A stretch of 64,000 nucleotides of DNA from Pelobates cultripes (taxonomy: Eukaryota > Chordata > Amphibia > Anura > Pelobatidae), in the NCBI GenBank assembly GCA_933207985.1, contig OW240916.1, forward strand, positions 79,920,710 to 79,984,709, given 5' to 3'. Each line of letters starts with the position of its first letter. The stretch's first letter is position 1. Position numbers and translations under genes: made by a program. The notes under the pieces are model-generated. The model ran no database searches. It had not been told where the DNA came from and saw only the letters and a list, made by a program, of their open reading frames with translations. This document shows positions 1 through 11,380 of the stretch, piece by piece.

Positions 1-83
1 GATCAAAGTGCAATGTTTCGAACCCATAAGAGATCTTTCTCAAGAGTTTTGTTAAAACACCTCTTGGGCACATCACAGTTACT

Positions 84-640
84 TACAGACACACACAGAT
101 ATGCACACATATAGACACAGACAGGAAGACACAGATATAAACAGACATTCACAAGCACACACAGGCACAGACACTGACATACACAAACAGGCATACATAG
201 GCACAGACAAGCACACGCAAACACAGACAGGCACTGACAGGAAGACAGGTACAAGCACACAGAAGCACAGACATGTACAGATATGCACACAAAGACACGC
301 ACAAAATCTTAAAATAATGTGTTTAGTAGTATATCACAGAGCTTCACAGCTATGTGTAAATATATCTGTTTATTTTATGTTTGTGGTGTAGTATGTGTGT
401 CTAGGGGCTGTATTGAGAGAGTGTGTGTAGGGCATACAGTACTTGTGCAGAGGATGTAGTGTCCATGTATAGGGGATACAGTCTGTGTGCTGGAGAGGCA
501 GTCAGAGTGTGTCTGTGTTGGGGAAATGCAATGTGTGTGTCCTGGGGATGTAGTATGTATTTGTAGGGGATGTATTATGGGATAGGGCTGCAGTGAGTAA
601 TCACAACTAAATTGACATTTCAGTCTCAAAGAAAAACTTT
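84..640. repeat. CA/GT-rich degenerate simple repeat
   Basis: The first half is a run of imperfect CACAGA/CACACA words. The second half (about 390-600) is GTGT-rich, with loosely repeated phrases such as GGGGATGTAGT. Cysteine- and valine-rich or threonine- and histidine-rich open frames here are by-products of the repeat. No gene is visible. Confidence 0.8.
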
Positions 641-830
641 TTTAAAGACACCAGTGATACAGAATACACACATTTAAATACTAATGCAGATAATTTTTAC
701 TTTAGTCGACGTATACAAGAGCGGTTATAGATGACGAACTGAGTGTTTTGCATTAGTATTTTGATTGATTTGGTCTGTATGAACTAATATGTCCTTAATA
801 ATTAGGATTTATTTTGGAACTGATTAGTTA

Positions 831-1782
831 CATAGAAACATGGAATATGATGGCAGATAAGAACCATTCGGCCCATCTAGTCTGCCCAATTTTCGAAATA
901 CTTTAATTAGTCCCTGGTCTTATCTTAAGTCTAGAATAGCCTTATGCCTATCCCACGCATGCTTAAACTCCCTCACTGTGTTAACCTCTACCACTTGGAA
1001 GACTATTCCATGCATCCACTACCCTCTCAGTAATACTTCCTGAAATTATTTTTAAACCTTTGCCCCTCTAATTTAAGACTATGTCCTCTTGTTGTGGTAG
1101 TTTTTACAACCAAGCATTCTGCTAGCATTTCCTGCTGCTCTATTACATTGTCTTTTTACTTGAAGTCATCTGAAATAATTACCCCTAAATCCCTTACCTC
1201 AGATGTTGAGGTTAGTAGGGTATCAAATATGCTGTACTCTGCCCTTGGGTTTTCACGCCCAAGATGCATTATCTTGCACTTATCCACATTAAATGTCAGT
1301 TGCCACTGCTCTGACCTTTTTTTCTAATTTACCTAAATCATTTGTCATTTGGCTTATCCCTCCTGGAACATCAACCCTGTTGCAAATGTTAGTATCATCA
1401 ACAAAAAGACATACCTGACTATCAAGACCTTCTGCAATATCACTAATAAAAATATTAAAGAAAATGGGTCCAAGTACAGATCCCTGAGGTACCCCACTGG
1501 TAACTAGAACTTGCTTTGAATATACTCCTTGACTACAACCCTGTGTTGCCTGTCATTCAGCCACTGCCTAACCCATTCAACAATATTGGAATCCAATATT
1601 GGAATCCAAAGAGTGCAGTTTATGGATGAGCCTTCTATGTGGAACAGTGTCAAAAGCTTTACTGAAATCTAGGTAAGCAATGTCTACTTCACCACCCTGA
1701 TCTATTGTTTTAGTTACCCAATCAAAAAATCTGCAAGATTAGTTTGGCATGATCTCACTGAAGTAAGCCTATGTTGGACCAC
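831..1782 (-). pseudogene. CR1/L2-like LINE 3' fragment (reverse transcriptase relic)
   Basis: Read on the minus strand, this is the 3' part of a non-LTR retrotransposon. It ends at about 831 in the tail word CATAGAAACATGGAATATGA, which recurs at about 21,305. The region 1330-1510 still reads as the RT core: SGVPQGSVLGP, then FVDDTN, the usual FADDT catalytic motif with A replaced by V. Frameshifts and stops break the frame and nothing upstream of the RT palm remains. The 5' side is cut at about 1782, where an hAT-like repeat begins. The family call rests on the VPQGSVLGP and FADDT motifs and the shared 3' tail; the exact clade (CR1 or L2) is inferred. Confidence 0.8.
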
Positions 1783-2491
1783 CATGGATAGCAGCAGCAT
1801 GGCCCCCCCTCCCTACATAAGGTAAGTAGGGAGGGGGGATATTAACTAAATGGCCCTCCCACCCCACACATTACACACAAACAGCACCCTCACACTAACA
1901 ACACCCTTACACACACAACACCCTTACACATACACACTAACAGCACCCTTACACACAGCACCCTCACACACACAGCACCCTTACACACACAGCACCCTTA
2001 CACACACACATAGCACACACTAACAGTACCCGTACACACACAGCTCCCTCACCCACACACACAAAGCACACACTAACAGCACCCTTACACACACACAGCA
2101 CCCTCACACACACACACACACACACTAACAGCACCCTTACACATACACACACAGCACACACTAACAGCACCCTTACACACACAGCGCCCTCACACACACA
2201 GCGCCTGCACACACACAGAGCGCCTGCACACACAAAGAGCACCTGCACACACAAAGCGCCTGCACACACACAGAGAGCCCTCGCACACACAGCGCCCGCA
2301 CTCACACACAGCACCTACACACAGCACCCTCACACACACACACACACACAGCAGTATGTGTGTATGTATGTGTGTGTATATATATATATATATATACACA
2401 TATATATATATATATACATATATATATACGCGGCATGTGTGTTTCTGCTTTAAGGTGCACACCCTTATACAATAGGCTGCGCATGCCTATG
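1783..2491 (-). mobile_element. Truncated hAT-like non-autonomous element with minisatellite
   Basis: This matches, in opposite orientation, the intact element at 59575-61148. It shares the CATAGGC...GCGCAG terminal inverted repeat (here ending at 2491), the GTGCACACCCTTATACAATA subterminal block, the poly-purine/pyrimidine segment around 1803-1842 and the GGACCACC...GGATAGCAGCAGC block. The half corresponding to about 60,800-61,148 is missing, so only one terminus is present. The interior is a CACCCTTACACACACAG-type minisatellite. Confidence 0.75.
1860..2430. repeat. Minisatellite and (CA)n/(TA)n microsatellite
   Basis: From 1860 to about 2335, units of about 14-24 bp built on GCACCCTTACACACACA repeat many times. 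They are followed by (CA)n, then (GTAT)n and (TA)n to about 2430. Minus-strand frames reading as Val/Cys/Ala repeats are translations of this array, not proteins. Confidence 0.9.
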
Positions 2492-2519
2492 CTAGAGCTT
2501 ATAACTCTGTGACTACGTA

Positions 2520-3130
2520 TTCAAGGGTCTGATTCAGGCACTACCCATCTGTGTGAGAGATACACTTGAATTCATCTCCATGGTATAGGACTTTGCAATA
2601 CCTAATGATGGCATCCTGCTAGCGACGACAAATGTTCTAAGCCTGTACACAATCATCCCACATTTGGATGGGGTTCAAGCAATTAGGGACATTCTGAACA
2701 ACACTACCATAGAAGTAAGTTACACAGTGGATTTTTTGCTTGAACATTCATATTCTACTTTGAAATTTAACTATTTTAACTGTGAAAAAAGCCTTTTTAT
2801 GACCAACTGACTGGTATAACCATGGGGGCTTTCATTCACGGTAACATGCACTTCATAGATGACCTGTTCTTTATGTGGAATGGTGCTGAGGAACAGTTGC
2901 ACACTAAGTTTAAAAATCTTAATACATCTTAATTCATCACTAGTCAAACTGACGTACACATGTGATCCTGTAAGTATGGATTTTCTGGATTTGTGCACCT
3001 CTGTACTGGGCACTAGTTTAGGCTTCCAAGTTAAAGGATACGAATACACTCTAACATGCTTTGAGCTTTTATCCTCCTACATTAATTATGTCACTGCCAG
3101 TATCCAAATATCTGTGTGGTTTAAGAAATA
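2520..3130 (+). pseudogene. Penelope-like element reverse transcriptase relic
   Basis: Joining frames by eye gives a Penelope-type RT order: a motif like SLYTxIPHxxG (seen as LSLYTIIPHLDG, about 2640-2672), then NYFNCEKSLF (about 2770-2800), a broken GTAMG-like region, then MHFIDDLFFMW (about 2850-2880), where FIDD stands for the catalytic YIDD. At least two frameshifts and several stops break it. The GIY-YIG endonuclease is not seen. Penelope-like RTs characteristically carry SLYTxIPH and FIDDIFxIW, which is why I prefer this family over LINE or LTR RT. This is an old fragment with no detectable termini. Confidence 0.6.
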
Positions 3131-4522
3131 ACTCAAATTCAGAGGCAAGGGAAATTCCAATTCAATCAATATCTAATTAAGTTTATTTACCACTCCGTTG
3201 GAACGTGCCTGTGAGAAATGTACCTTGAAAAAAGGTATATCTTTGCCCAAATAATGTAGACTGGTATTTCCCAACACCTTTAACACGGCATCCAAGCAAC
3301 AGGCGAAGAGTATATATACCAACTGGAGCATAGTGGAGGATGATCAAATAAATCAAAAGGGATCTAAACATGCTCATGCGGGGTGTCTGAGATGTACATA
3401 CTGTGTAGTCATATGAATCCAGGAAAGATTATTTTATTATCCACATATAGGCAAGCAATACAATATAGGCCACCATATAACATGTATAACTCAGTTTGTC
3501 ATTTATAAGTTACAGTGTTCTAACAGCCTTATAAACGTGGGCAAAACTAATAATGATCTGGGTAAATGTACATGGGGACACAGATGCAATCAGGACAGAG
3601 ATGTGGAGATAGCTTCTGTTGCAAAACAATTTACTCAAGTAGGACATTCACTACCTATGTTAAGATTCATGGGAATTGATCATGTCTTTTGGGTGTGGCA
3701 GAGAATAAGAACTCCTAAGATGTGAGGCATTCTGGATGATGACATTTAAGACTGCTGCTTCAAAAAAGTTTGAATAAAAAAAAAATCTTTACACTGCTTT
3801 TTGGATAACAGATCTAACTTATTACCATCCAGCTGATTGCAGCTGTGCACTTCAAGTTCCTCTGTCATATCAGTGTCTCCAGTTGCCTTTATATAACGTT
3901 ACATACTTTTGCATGTAATGCCTGTACACAATTTTACACATGTTTGCAGGTATACAGGTTATTGTTCTCTTACTTTAGTCTCTTCTACTCAGACTGTGTC
4001 TTTTCACTTCTTGCTGTGCTAATAGGATCATCACCCCTCCCTCTGCTGGCTATTGAAATGTTATGTGATACTATTTCTTGATGATCATTTTTCAATTACG
4101 CTGCCTTTGGCCTGTCTTAACCAGGTTTTCTACTCTAACTTGGGTGTGGAGGTTTCTGTTAGAGTATTTTTTTCACTAGGTTCCAGGCCAGTTCTTAATG
4201 TCTATAGGTGATATAGGCACAATGTCTGTTTTTCCATCACTATATCAAAGAAGAGGTGGAGTGTGCCTCTTCTTGCTGAATATGTTTGGTGGCTGGTCAT
4301 CGCACCAGGGTAAAAATTTAATATTTGAAATAGTGTGATATATCATACAACATCCAGCGCACTCACTCATTCATTATACAGCAAATGCAAAGCTCACAGA
4401 ATCCAATAGTCTTCTTTAAAAACCACCTAACCCAGATAAAAAATAATGGCGGTTTAGTTACAATATATAATGATCATATATTGCATAACCCTGACATAAT
4501 GCCAATATATATTTTTATATGA
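3131..4522. other. Intergenic, no gene recognised
   Basis: AT-rich DNA with short open frames lacking domain signs. The stretch around 4310-4460 (ACATCCAGCGCACTCACTC and neighbours) looks like a dispersed-repeat fragment, but I cannot class it. A short A-rich run at 3775-3786 resembles a degraded poly(A) tail. Confidence 0.5.
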
Positions 4523-4778
4523 GATGCCAAAATACCAGAGTATTGCAGTATGCAATGATACCTTTTTTTTATTGGACTAACATAATATTTCAAATACAAG
4601 CTTTCGAGAGTTTTCCTCTCTTTCTCAGGTCTGAAAAACCTGAGGATCTTAGGAAAAAGAGTTTTCCTCTCTTCCTTAGGAAGAGAGGAAAACTCTTGAA
4701 AACTTGTCTTTGAAATATTATGTTAGTCCAATAAAAAATTTATCATTGCATACTGCAATACTCTGGTATTTTGGCATC
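4523..4778. repeat. Long inverted repeat (hairpin element)
   Basis: Left arm from 4523 (GATGCCAAAATACCAGAG) and right arm ending at 4778 (CTCTGGTATTTTGGCATC) are near-perfect reverse complements over roughly 110 bp. A short pyrimidine/purine loop lies around 4640-4670. The arms include the palindromic pair GGACTAACATAATATTTC / GAAATATTATGTTAGTCC. Probably a dispersed frog repeat of MITE or satellite type; no coding capacity. Confidence 0.85.
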
Positions 4779-4859
4779 TAGTCTACTGGACTAATACGGC
4801 TCATCCAATCTACACTATATATTTATAGATTGGATGAGCCGTGTTAGTCCAGTAGACTA
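4779..4859. repeat. Second inverted repeat abutting the first
   Basis: Arms 4779-4812 and 4826-4859 are 34 nt each with one mismatch (TAGTCTACTGGACTAATACG against CGTGTTAGTCCAGTAGACTA), around a 13-nt AT-rich loop. The hairpin starts at the base after the previous inverted repeat ends. It is followed by another partial copy of the CCAGAGTATTGCAGTA word at about 4870. Confidence 0.9.
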
Positions 4860-4906
4860 GAACAAAATACCAGAGTATTGCAGTAAATATATATAAACAT
4901 CTATAA

Positions 4907-4912
<6 letters not shown>

Positions 4913-4962
<50 letters not shown>
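4913..4962. repeat. (TA)n microsatellite
   Basis: A near-pure TA dinucleotide run immediately 5' of the Tc1/mariner left terminus. TA is the target of Tc1/mariner transposases, so the position is expected. Confidence 0.95.
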
Positions 4963-4965
<3 letters not shown>

Positions 4966-6412
4966 AAGTACATCTTCTTTGAATTCTATGGTTTGACATA
5001 TCAGGGCATAACAATCATCTGTTCCTTTTCAGGTCTTAACATCAGGTAAATACAACCACAGATGGACAACAACATATGACATATTACACTGTGTCCTGAT
5101 TTATTTAACAAGTGTGACCACCTCTATAAAAGCCGAAGTTTTTGCAGTTTGCTGGTCTGGAGCATTCAGGTGTGTGTCAACACAAGGCCAAGGAGGAAAG
5201 ACATGAGCAATGATCTTTGAGAAGAAGTGTTGCTGTCCATTAAATCTGGAAGGGTTATAAGGCCATTTCCAAACAATTTAAAGTCCATCATTATACATTG
5301 AGAAAGATTATCTCAAAGTGGAAAGCATTAAAGACAGTTGCCAATCATTCCAGGAGTGAACATCTCAGAACATTCACCCCAAGGTCAGACCGGGCAATGC
5401 TTAGAGAAGTTGCAAAAAAGGAAGAGTTTACAATCCTCAGTTAGCATGTTAAATGTTAAAGTTCATGGCAGTAAAATTAGAAAAAGAAAAAGACTAAAGA
5501 AATATGTTGTGTTTTGAAGTGTTGCCAGGAGAAAGCAACAGGCAGCACGGCTAAGTTTTGCAAAGAACCAGGCAGCATGGCTTAGGTTTGCAAAGTTGCA
5601 TCTGAACAAACCACAAGACTTCTGGAACAATGTACTTTGGACAGACAAGATAAAAGTGGAAAAGTTTGGCCGTAATTCACAACGCCACATTTGGCAAAAA
5701 TCAAACACAGAATATCAGCACAATTACCTAATACCAACTGTTAAGGTAGTTGGATGAGGGTGATGATTTGGACTTGTTTTGCAGCCACAGGAATTGAGAA
5801 CCTTGTAGGTGTTGAGTCAACCATGAACTAATTTTGTGTATCAAAATATTCTAAAGTCAAGAGCCATCTGTCTGACAGCTAAAGCTTGGCTGAAATTGGG
5901 TCATGCAACAGTAAAAATCCCAAGCACACCAGCAAATCTACAACAGAACGGCTGATTAAGAAAAGAATCAGGTGTTGCAATGGCCCAGTCAAAGTCCAGA
6001 CTTCAACCCGATTGAAATGCTGTGGTGGGACATTAAGAGATCTGTGCATAAGCAAATGCCAGCAAACCTCAGTGAACTGAAACAACATTGTAGAGAACAG
6101 TGGGCCAAAATTCCTTCACAACGCTGTGAGAGACTGATAAAGTCATACAGAAAACAATTAGTTCAAGGTTTTGCTGCAAAAGTTGGTTCTACAAGCTGTT
6201 GAATCATAAGCTGTACTTAGTCTTTCAAACATGGCTTCTCCATTTTGTCTTTATTTTTGTTAAATAAATCATGAACGTGTAATGTCATGTGTTGTCGTTC
6301 ATCTCAGATTGTATTTGCTTTATTTTAAGGAACAGATGATTTGTTATTGTCTGATATGTATGACCATGGAATTCAAACAGGAAAAACTTATTTTTCCCAT
6401 GACTGTATATGG
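4963..6412 (+). mobile_element. Tc1/mariner-like transposon, both ends present
   Basis: Long terminal inverted repeats are visible. The left (about 4975-5115) reads GAATTCTATGG...CATATCAG...AACAATCATCTGTTCCTT...CTGATTTATTTAAC. The right (about 6255-6412) is its reverse complement with scattered differences. A transposase relic lies between them. The right end falls at about 6412 in ...GACTGTATATGG, so a TA target site is plausible on both sides. Long inverted repeats of this kind are usual in vertebrate Tc1-like elements. The copy is dead: its transposase is full of stops. Confidence 0.85.
5200..6202 (+). pseudogene. Tc1/mariner transposase pseudogene
   Basis: Order of recognisable pieces: an N-terminal helix-turn-helix-like part (MSNDL-like start at about 5203, then LSINLEGL), a middle part FWNNVLWTDKIKVEKFG (about 5620-5670, the first catalytic Asp region WTDE-like with E changed to K), and a C-terminal part MLQWPSQSPDFNPIEMLWWD (from 5972), where the family has QWPSQSPDLNPIE and the last D/E of the DDE triad. 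The 5972-6202 frame (76 codons, ending SCC-stop) is the longest intact piece. Multiple stops and frameshifts separate the parts, and an unrelated or decayed stretch at about 5440-5560 interrupts the middle. No functional enzyme is expected. Confidence 0.85.
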
Positions 6413-8322
6413 TGCTAGACAAAGACTGCAGTGGTGGTTGATGTGACAATACCCAGTAACCATAACATCATGAAGAAGGAACAAAAGCAGTTGGACAAAA
6501 GCAAATAACAATATACAAAAATAAGTTTTGCTCTAAAACTTCCATTACTCCTGGATGGCAGCACTGACTATAGTACACATCAGCCCCTAAATATACAAAA
6601 TAACAGAGTTACTTGCACAATGTGAATTGTTAAAGTAAGCCTCACCTAAGAGGTTCTACCTTGAGGTGGCAGGTGAACTTACACTTAAATGGCCATTGGA
6701 ATGATACTAAAAACTAACATACTAAAAAAAAAAACATTGTTTAAATGTGCATAGGGATTTGAGATACAGCGCAAGTAACTCTTTTCTTTGTTTTTTATTG
6801 TACAAATTGGGACTGATGTGTACTATATTCATTACTGCCACCCAGGAGTAGTGGTAGTGGACTTATTTTTGTGTATTTGTATTTGCTTTTGTATTACACA
6901 GCTATGTTACAATGCTGCCGCCCACCCCATGTGTTCCCTATTAAAGATTAATAAGTATGTAAGGGTTTAAAAAATATACCCATATCTGACTCATTTTTTA
7001 CGCAGAAAGAAGCAAGATGAATTGTAAGTGTAGTATTCCCTTAAGAGGGTTGTCTTGATGGGGCAGGTGAGCTTATACTTAAATGGCCGATCTGGGTGAC
7101 CAACATATCTAAAAATCACCCAGTACAGTTTAGGGGTTCAGGAATTTCATGGAAGTCATTTATTTGACCGTCCACATGCATGGTCCCATGCCCAAAATAG
7201 TTCCAGAGAATCAGGGCTTGCGGTCGGTCTAGTTTAAAAACAAATAAACTACCAAACATAGTCTATGTTCTTACCCTGGAGCTTGTTTCCCTCATCCAGA
7301 CGAATGATCCCACCGAACAGTGCCCTTCTAACTTGTATAGAACCGAAGGCAGGCGATGATGGAAGTCCAGCGGTGTTCAGGAGTTTCTGTGTCTGCTTTT
7401 AGTTCCATGAGAGTCATGCCCAAACACCCCTGACTGCATTCATGTGAACAAGATGGCCGCCACCTCGTGGTTATCCATAGGAAATGTGGCCACCCAGACG
7501 AACAATTAGAACACTGCGGTGAGAAACATTCCAAGTTGTTAATAGGTGTTAACAAGCTGTTGTTCGGAAGCCGAACGGGACAATGTTACCATAGGAGGGG
7601 AATGCAAACTACCGAACAGAATAGCCAAGAAGGCACGAACAAGGTATTTTATTAGCCTTTGTGCGTGGCCCATAGTCCTGATGCAAGAGGCTGGCAAACA
7701 AGCCCCTCCAAGAACACATGGTGAGGTTACTTTCGCCACACTTACTAATGCAATAATATAGTTTTGTTGATCTACCAAGACTAGAGATGTCGCGAACTGT
7801 TCGCGAACTTCTGGTGAACGACCAGATTTTTCTTTCTTCTTTATTTTTCTTCTTTTTCTGCTTTTCCTTCCTTCATCAGTTTTCTGCAATTTTATTTTTT
7901 ATTTTTCTTCTTATAAACATCCTCTTTTCGTTTTCCATTTGACTTAAAACTAAATAAATTGCAATTCAGTTTTTTCAAGTAACACATTTCAGGGCAGAAT
8001 TGGCACCAACATTGGGTAATAGAGATTACCAGATATATCTTTTGCATCTCTGTACCAATAAAGCAAAATCTAAAGACCTTCAAATAATACCATATGACAT
8101 CTTTTGTTTTCCTACAATCTGGTGGATTTTTGGAATATCAAGGTAAGAGAGATTATACTTATTACTCGAAGGTCCATGTGAGTTAGTCCCATATAGACCT
8201 TTTTTCATTAGACCATTATCATCAATCATTTCTCAAACCTGTGATCTGGGCAATTCATTATCGAATGGTATTATTAGCTTTCTTTTCTAACTTACACAGG
8301 CCCATAAGAGGTATACAGAGAC
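6413..8322. other. Intergenic with small repeat traces
   Basis: No gene recognised. Two loosely similar stretches (about 6640-6700 and 7035-7095) share GGCAGGTGAxCTTAxACTTAAATGGCC and may be copies of one old repeat. At 7780-7822 a short piece containing TCGCGAACTGTTCGCGAAC matches the family seen again at 62,676. Open frames of 60-116 codons between 7330 and 7890 overlap on both strands and show no domain. Confidence 0.45.
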
Positions 8323-8823
8323 TTAAAGGACCACTCTAGGCACCCAGACCACTTCAGCTTAATGAAGTGGTCTGGGTGCCAGGTCCAGCTAGGGTTAACC
8401 CATTGTTTTATAAACATATCAGTTTCAGAGAAACTGCTATGTTTATCAATGGGTTAAGCCTTCCCCCAAAGCCTCTAGTGGCTGTCTCACTGACAGCCAC
8501 TAGAGGCGCTTGCGTGATTCTCACTGTGAAAATCACAGTGAGAGCACGCAAGCGTCCATAGGAAAGCATTATGAATGCTTTCCTATGCGACCGGCTGAAT
8601 GCACGCGCAGCTCTTGCCGCGCGTGCGCATTCAGCCGACGGGGCGGATCGGAGGAGGAGAGGAGGAGGCGATCTCCCCACACAGCGCTGGAAAAAGGTAA
8701 GTTTTACCCCTTTCCCCCTACCAGAGCCGGGCGGGAGGGGGGCCCTGAGGGTGGGGGCACCCTCAGGGCACTATAGTGCCAGGAAAATGAATATGTTTTC
8801 CTGGCACTATAGTGGTCCTTTAA
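8323..8823. mobile_element. T2/Kolobok-type MITE, multi-hairpin
   Basis: Starts TTAAAGGACCACTCTAGG and ends CACTATAGTGGTCCTTTAA, giving TTAA at both ends and the TTAAAGG terminal word typical of the T2 MITE family of frogs (mobilised by Kolobok-type transposases, TTAA target). The interior is a chain of hairpins: CCAGACCACTTC/GAAGTGGTCTGG, CCTCTAGTGGCTGTC/GACAGCCACTAGAGG, TCTCACTGTG/CACAGTGAGA, AGGAAAGCAT/ATGCTTTCCT, CCCTGAGGGTG/CACCCTCAGGG and GCACTATAGTGCCAGG/CCTGGCACTATAGTG. A second copy lies inverted at 58797-59303. Confidence 0.85.
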
Positions 8824-9354
8824 TGGAAACTACTTGGTTGATCTACCTACTTTGAGAAAAATGCAGTATAAGAACATTTGAGGGCCTTAAGTAATTATTA
8901 CAATGCCAAATGAGTAGTTAAGATAAAAGAACATTCAATGTGAAAAAAAAAGACTTTAAAAAGACAGGAGAGATTTCAGTACAGAAGATCATCAGAAACA
9001 ATTTGTTGTGCTGATGCTAAAAATCCCTGATGGGAATTCTCTAAGTACTTGACAAATATAGTAATTTGCCCAATCCAGACAAATTATGACAAGCCAGAAA
9101 TGTGAAATGCCTCCCTGACTGGGAGTAAAGTGGAGGAGTCACGGTTCCAGGGTCAGGTCAAATTTTGATGGTATGAAATGTATTTGAAATATTTGAGCAT
9201 ATGTCTGAAATTAGACCTTGTTTAAACTTTGTGCTAGTGGTGTTGCAACTCAAGGTGGTTTGGAGGGGATAGAAAGTAAGCACATTTCATAGGTCAGCAG
9301 GGGAAACTTGATAAAATTAACTTACTCCCAAATTGCTTTATTTGTTCCACACTT
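8824..9354. other. Intergenic, nothing recognised
   Basis: Unremarkable AT-rich sequence between the MITE and the solo LTR. Confidence 0.5.
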
Positions 9355-10229
9355 TGACGAAGTGCCCTTTGCCACTTGTGCCTGGAGAGGACTGCTTGCC
9401 CGCCTCTTGCCCTGTGACTATGGAACCTGGGAGATTTGGCCCGTTCAATTCAGTATGATAGGAGTTATGTATTTTTGTATCCTTTTGTGTTTTACTGGGA
9501 ACATGTGCTCAATGGAGTCTGCTTCTATCCCTGGATAATTGGATTACTTTCCCCATTGTCTCCAGGCTAGAGGGCTCTGTAAAACCAGTTTGGGCCAGAT
9601 AGCCATGCTGCCAGCCAGGCCCCAAAAGATACTTTACTAACTTCTGAACCCCTGGTCTGATTCATGCCATTTTGATATGTTGTTTCCCTGAATGGATTGA
9701 TTGTGAATATATAATTTTTATGTGAATGTGATGTATATTTTAGAAGTTATGAATGCTGTAAAAACTGTATTATTTCTGGCCAGCAGATAATTGAGCTTTG
9801 TGTATTGTAGAAACTCAATTATCTAGCCTGGCCCAGAGGAGGAGTTTTGTGTTGCATAAATTGTGAGTTCTGTGTGCCAGTAAATCAGTCTTGTTCCAGC
9901 ATTAAGCCTTGGCTCATGTTTGGGGATTGGAGAAATACACTCTGCGGATTGCTATAATCACTATACTCCCCAGGGTATGATCACTAAGTTCTGCTAAGAG
10001 CTTGTTCCTGTTCCTGCTCTCTGGGGAAAGAGAGGTTCACCCACTGGAAGCTGGATCCTGGCCTTGGGTCCAGGGTGGGTGGAGACAGCAGAGACCCCGG
10101 CGCAGTTGCATCGCTGGAAGTGGGGTCTGCAGTGCTGATGGTGTTGGTTGGAGTGCTTGGAGTCCTCAGCGAGCACTAGGAGCATCGATTGGCGGAGGTA
10201 CTCAGTCGGAGTGCCAGCGGTCCGTCACA
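9355..10229 (+). mobile_element. Solo LTR, related to the LTRs at 37855 and 40200
   Basis: Runs from TGACGAAGTGCCCTTTGCC to GTCCGTCACA, so TG...CA. It parallels the two LTRs near 38-41 kb along its whole length: GCTTGCCCGCCTCTTGCCC, ACATGTGCTCAATGGAGTCT, GGTTTGGGCCAGA..GCCATGCT, CTGAATGGATTGATTGTGAA, and near the 3' end GCTTGGAGTCCTCAG and GGAGGTACTCAGTCGG. It is clearly more diverged from them than they are from each other. No internal region follows. I do not see a convincing target site duplication. Most likely a solo LTR left by LTR-LTR recombination in an older subfamily. Confidence 0.75.
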
Positions 10230-10420
10230 CACACAATCTGAATTCCCAGGGATATCTTGGACCCCTGTGGGCTGAGATCTGAGCTCTCGTGTGGCTTAAG
10301 AGGCTGTTTAGATTGTAATTTGAACAGCATATACCCCATAAAAAGCAAAGGTGGGGGTTGTCCCTACTGACAATAATCATTTGGCAGGACAATGGTGGAG
10401 ACTGCAACGTGTGCATTCCT

Positions 10421-10500
10421 TTAACCCCTTAAGGACCAAACTTCTGGAATAAAAGGGAATCATGACATGTCAGACATGTCATGTGTCCTTAAGGTGTTAA
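10421..10500. mobile_element. 80-bp MITE with TTAA ends
   Basis: Begins TTAACCCCTTAAGGACC and ends GTCCTTAAGGTGTTAA. The centre carries the palindrome ATGACATGTCAGACATGTCAT. Both ends hold TTAA, as in TTAA-targeting MITEs. Too small to encode anything. Confidence 0.75.
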
Positions 10501-11380
10501 TGGACATTGTGCAGGGTGGAAGATGGGTGGGAAATCACATTTGGAAACTACTATGGTTATCTGGTTATTGAAGGCATTTAGATTTTTTCTTACATTGCCC
10601 CCATGCTTTCTATTACCTCTGATGGATAATCCCTTATTTCTACCTGGAAGGGTAAACGTGACCTGATTCTACCTGACTTAGAATATCCATCGATGAAGCA
10701 CACCATTGACTTTGATAGCCAAAGGAGAGCCTTTCTCACAGAGGAAGACAAATTTCCTTTATTACTCAGTTGAAATATTTTCAAACACAGCACGTACTGT
10801 TCATGCTGCAATGCCATTACCTACTTTCACGTTTTGAACACCTTCCTCCCAGAGTCCCCCACTGATTCTGCAATGGCGAATTCCCCACTATATCTGAGAT
10901 TTGCTAGCAATGTATGGAGATTTCCATATGTATGGTGGGGCTATTCTAAAACAGTGCCATATTGGGGAGAGTATATAAAGTTATTGCCATTCTGTTGAGC
11001 AGTCCAGCTCAATTTAAGCCACCACTGATGCTAATCTAATCTAATCCTTCTATTGTGGATGCAAAATAGGGCACCTGAACTTAAAACCAGAATAAATGTT
11101 GAGAAGATTAGAGTTGTTATTGAGAGTTTGCTTAACCAGGTTCCCCAGTTCCACATGAACTATAGCTGGTTATACTGACTGAGGTTACCCTAACATCACT
11201 AATTATCCAGATGACCAATGCCTGATGTGGTATTGTTGAGACTTGACCCTTCTGGCTCATGTTACTGCAATGTCAGTGTCCTTTTCCTATGCTCTAGTAG
11301 CTATTCTCCACTTTTCTGTCCTTATAATATGGTGTAAAGCCTGATGAGTGCTTTCTCTAGGAAAACGATAATAACGCAGT
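10501..11380. other. Probable upstream remains of the L1-like element
   Basis: No intact frame. The phrase order and the direct transition into the L1 body at about 11,400 suggest this is at least partly older LINE sequence, for example CACTGATTCTGCAATGG..., but I cannot read a domain. Confidence 0.3.

Noticed and set aside
1964..2484. Minus-strand Val/Cys/Ala-rich frames
   Set aside because: Same cause: CA-rich minisatellite and microsatellite in a truncated hAT-like element.
8408..8855. Arg/Ala/Gly-rich frames of 88-94 codons
   Set aside because: Lie wholly within a GC-rich palindromic MITE.
9994..10241. Frames in the solo LTR
   Set aside because: Overlapping on both strands and not preserved in the related LTRs at 38 and 41 kb.
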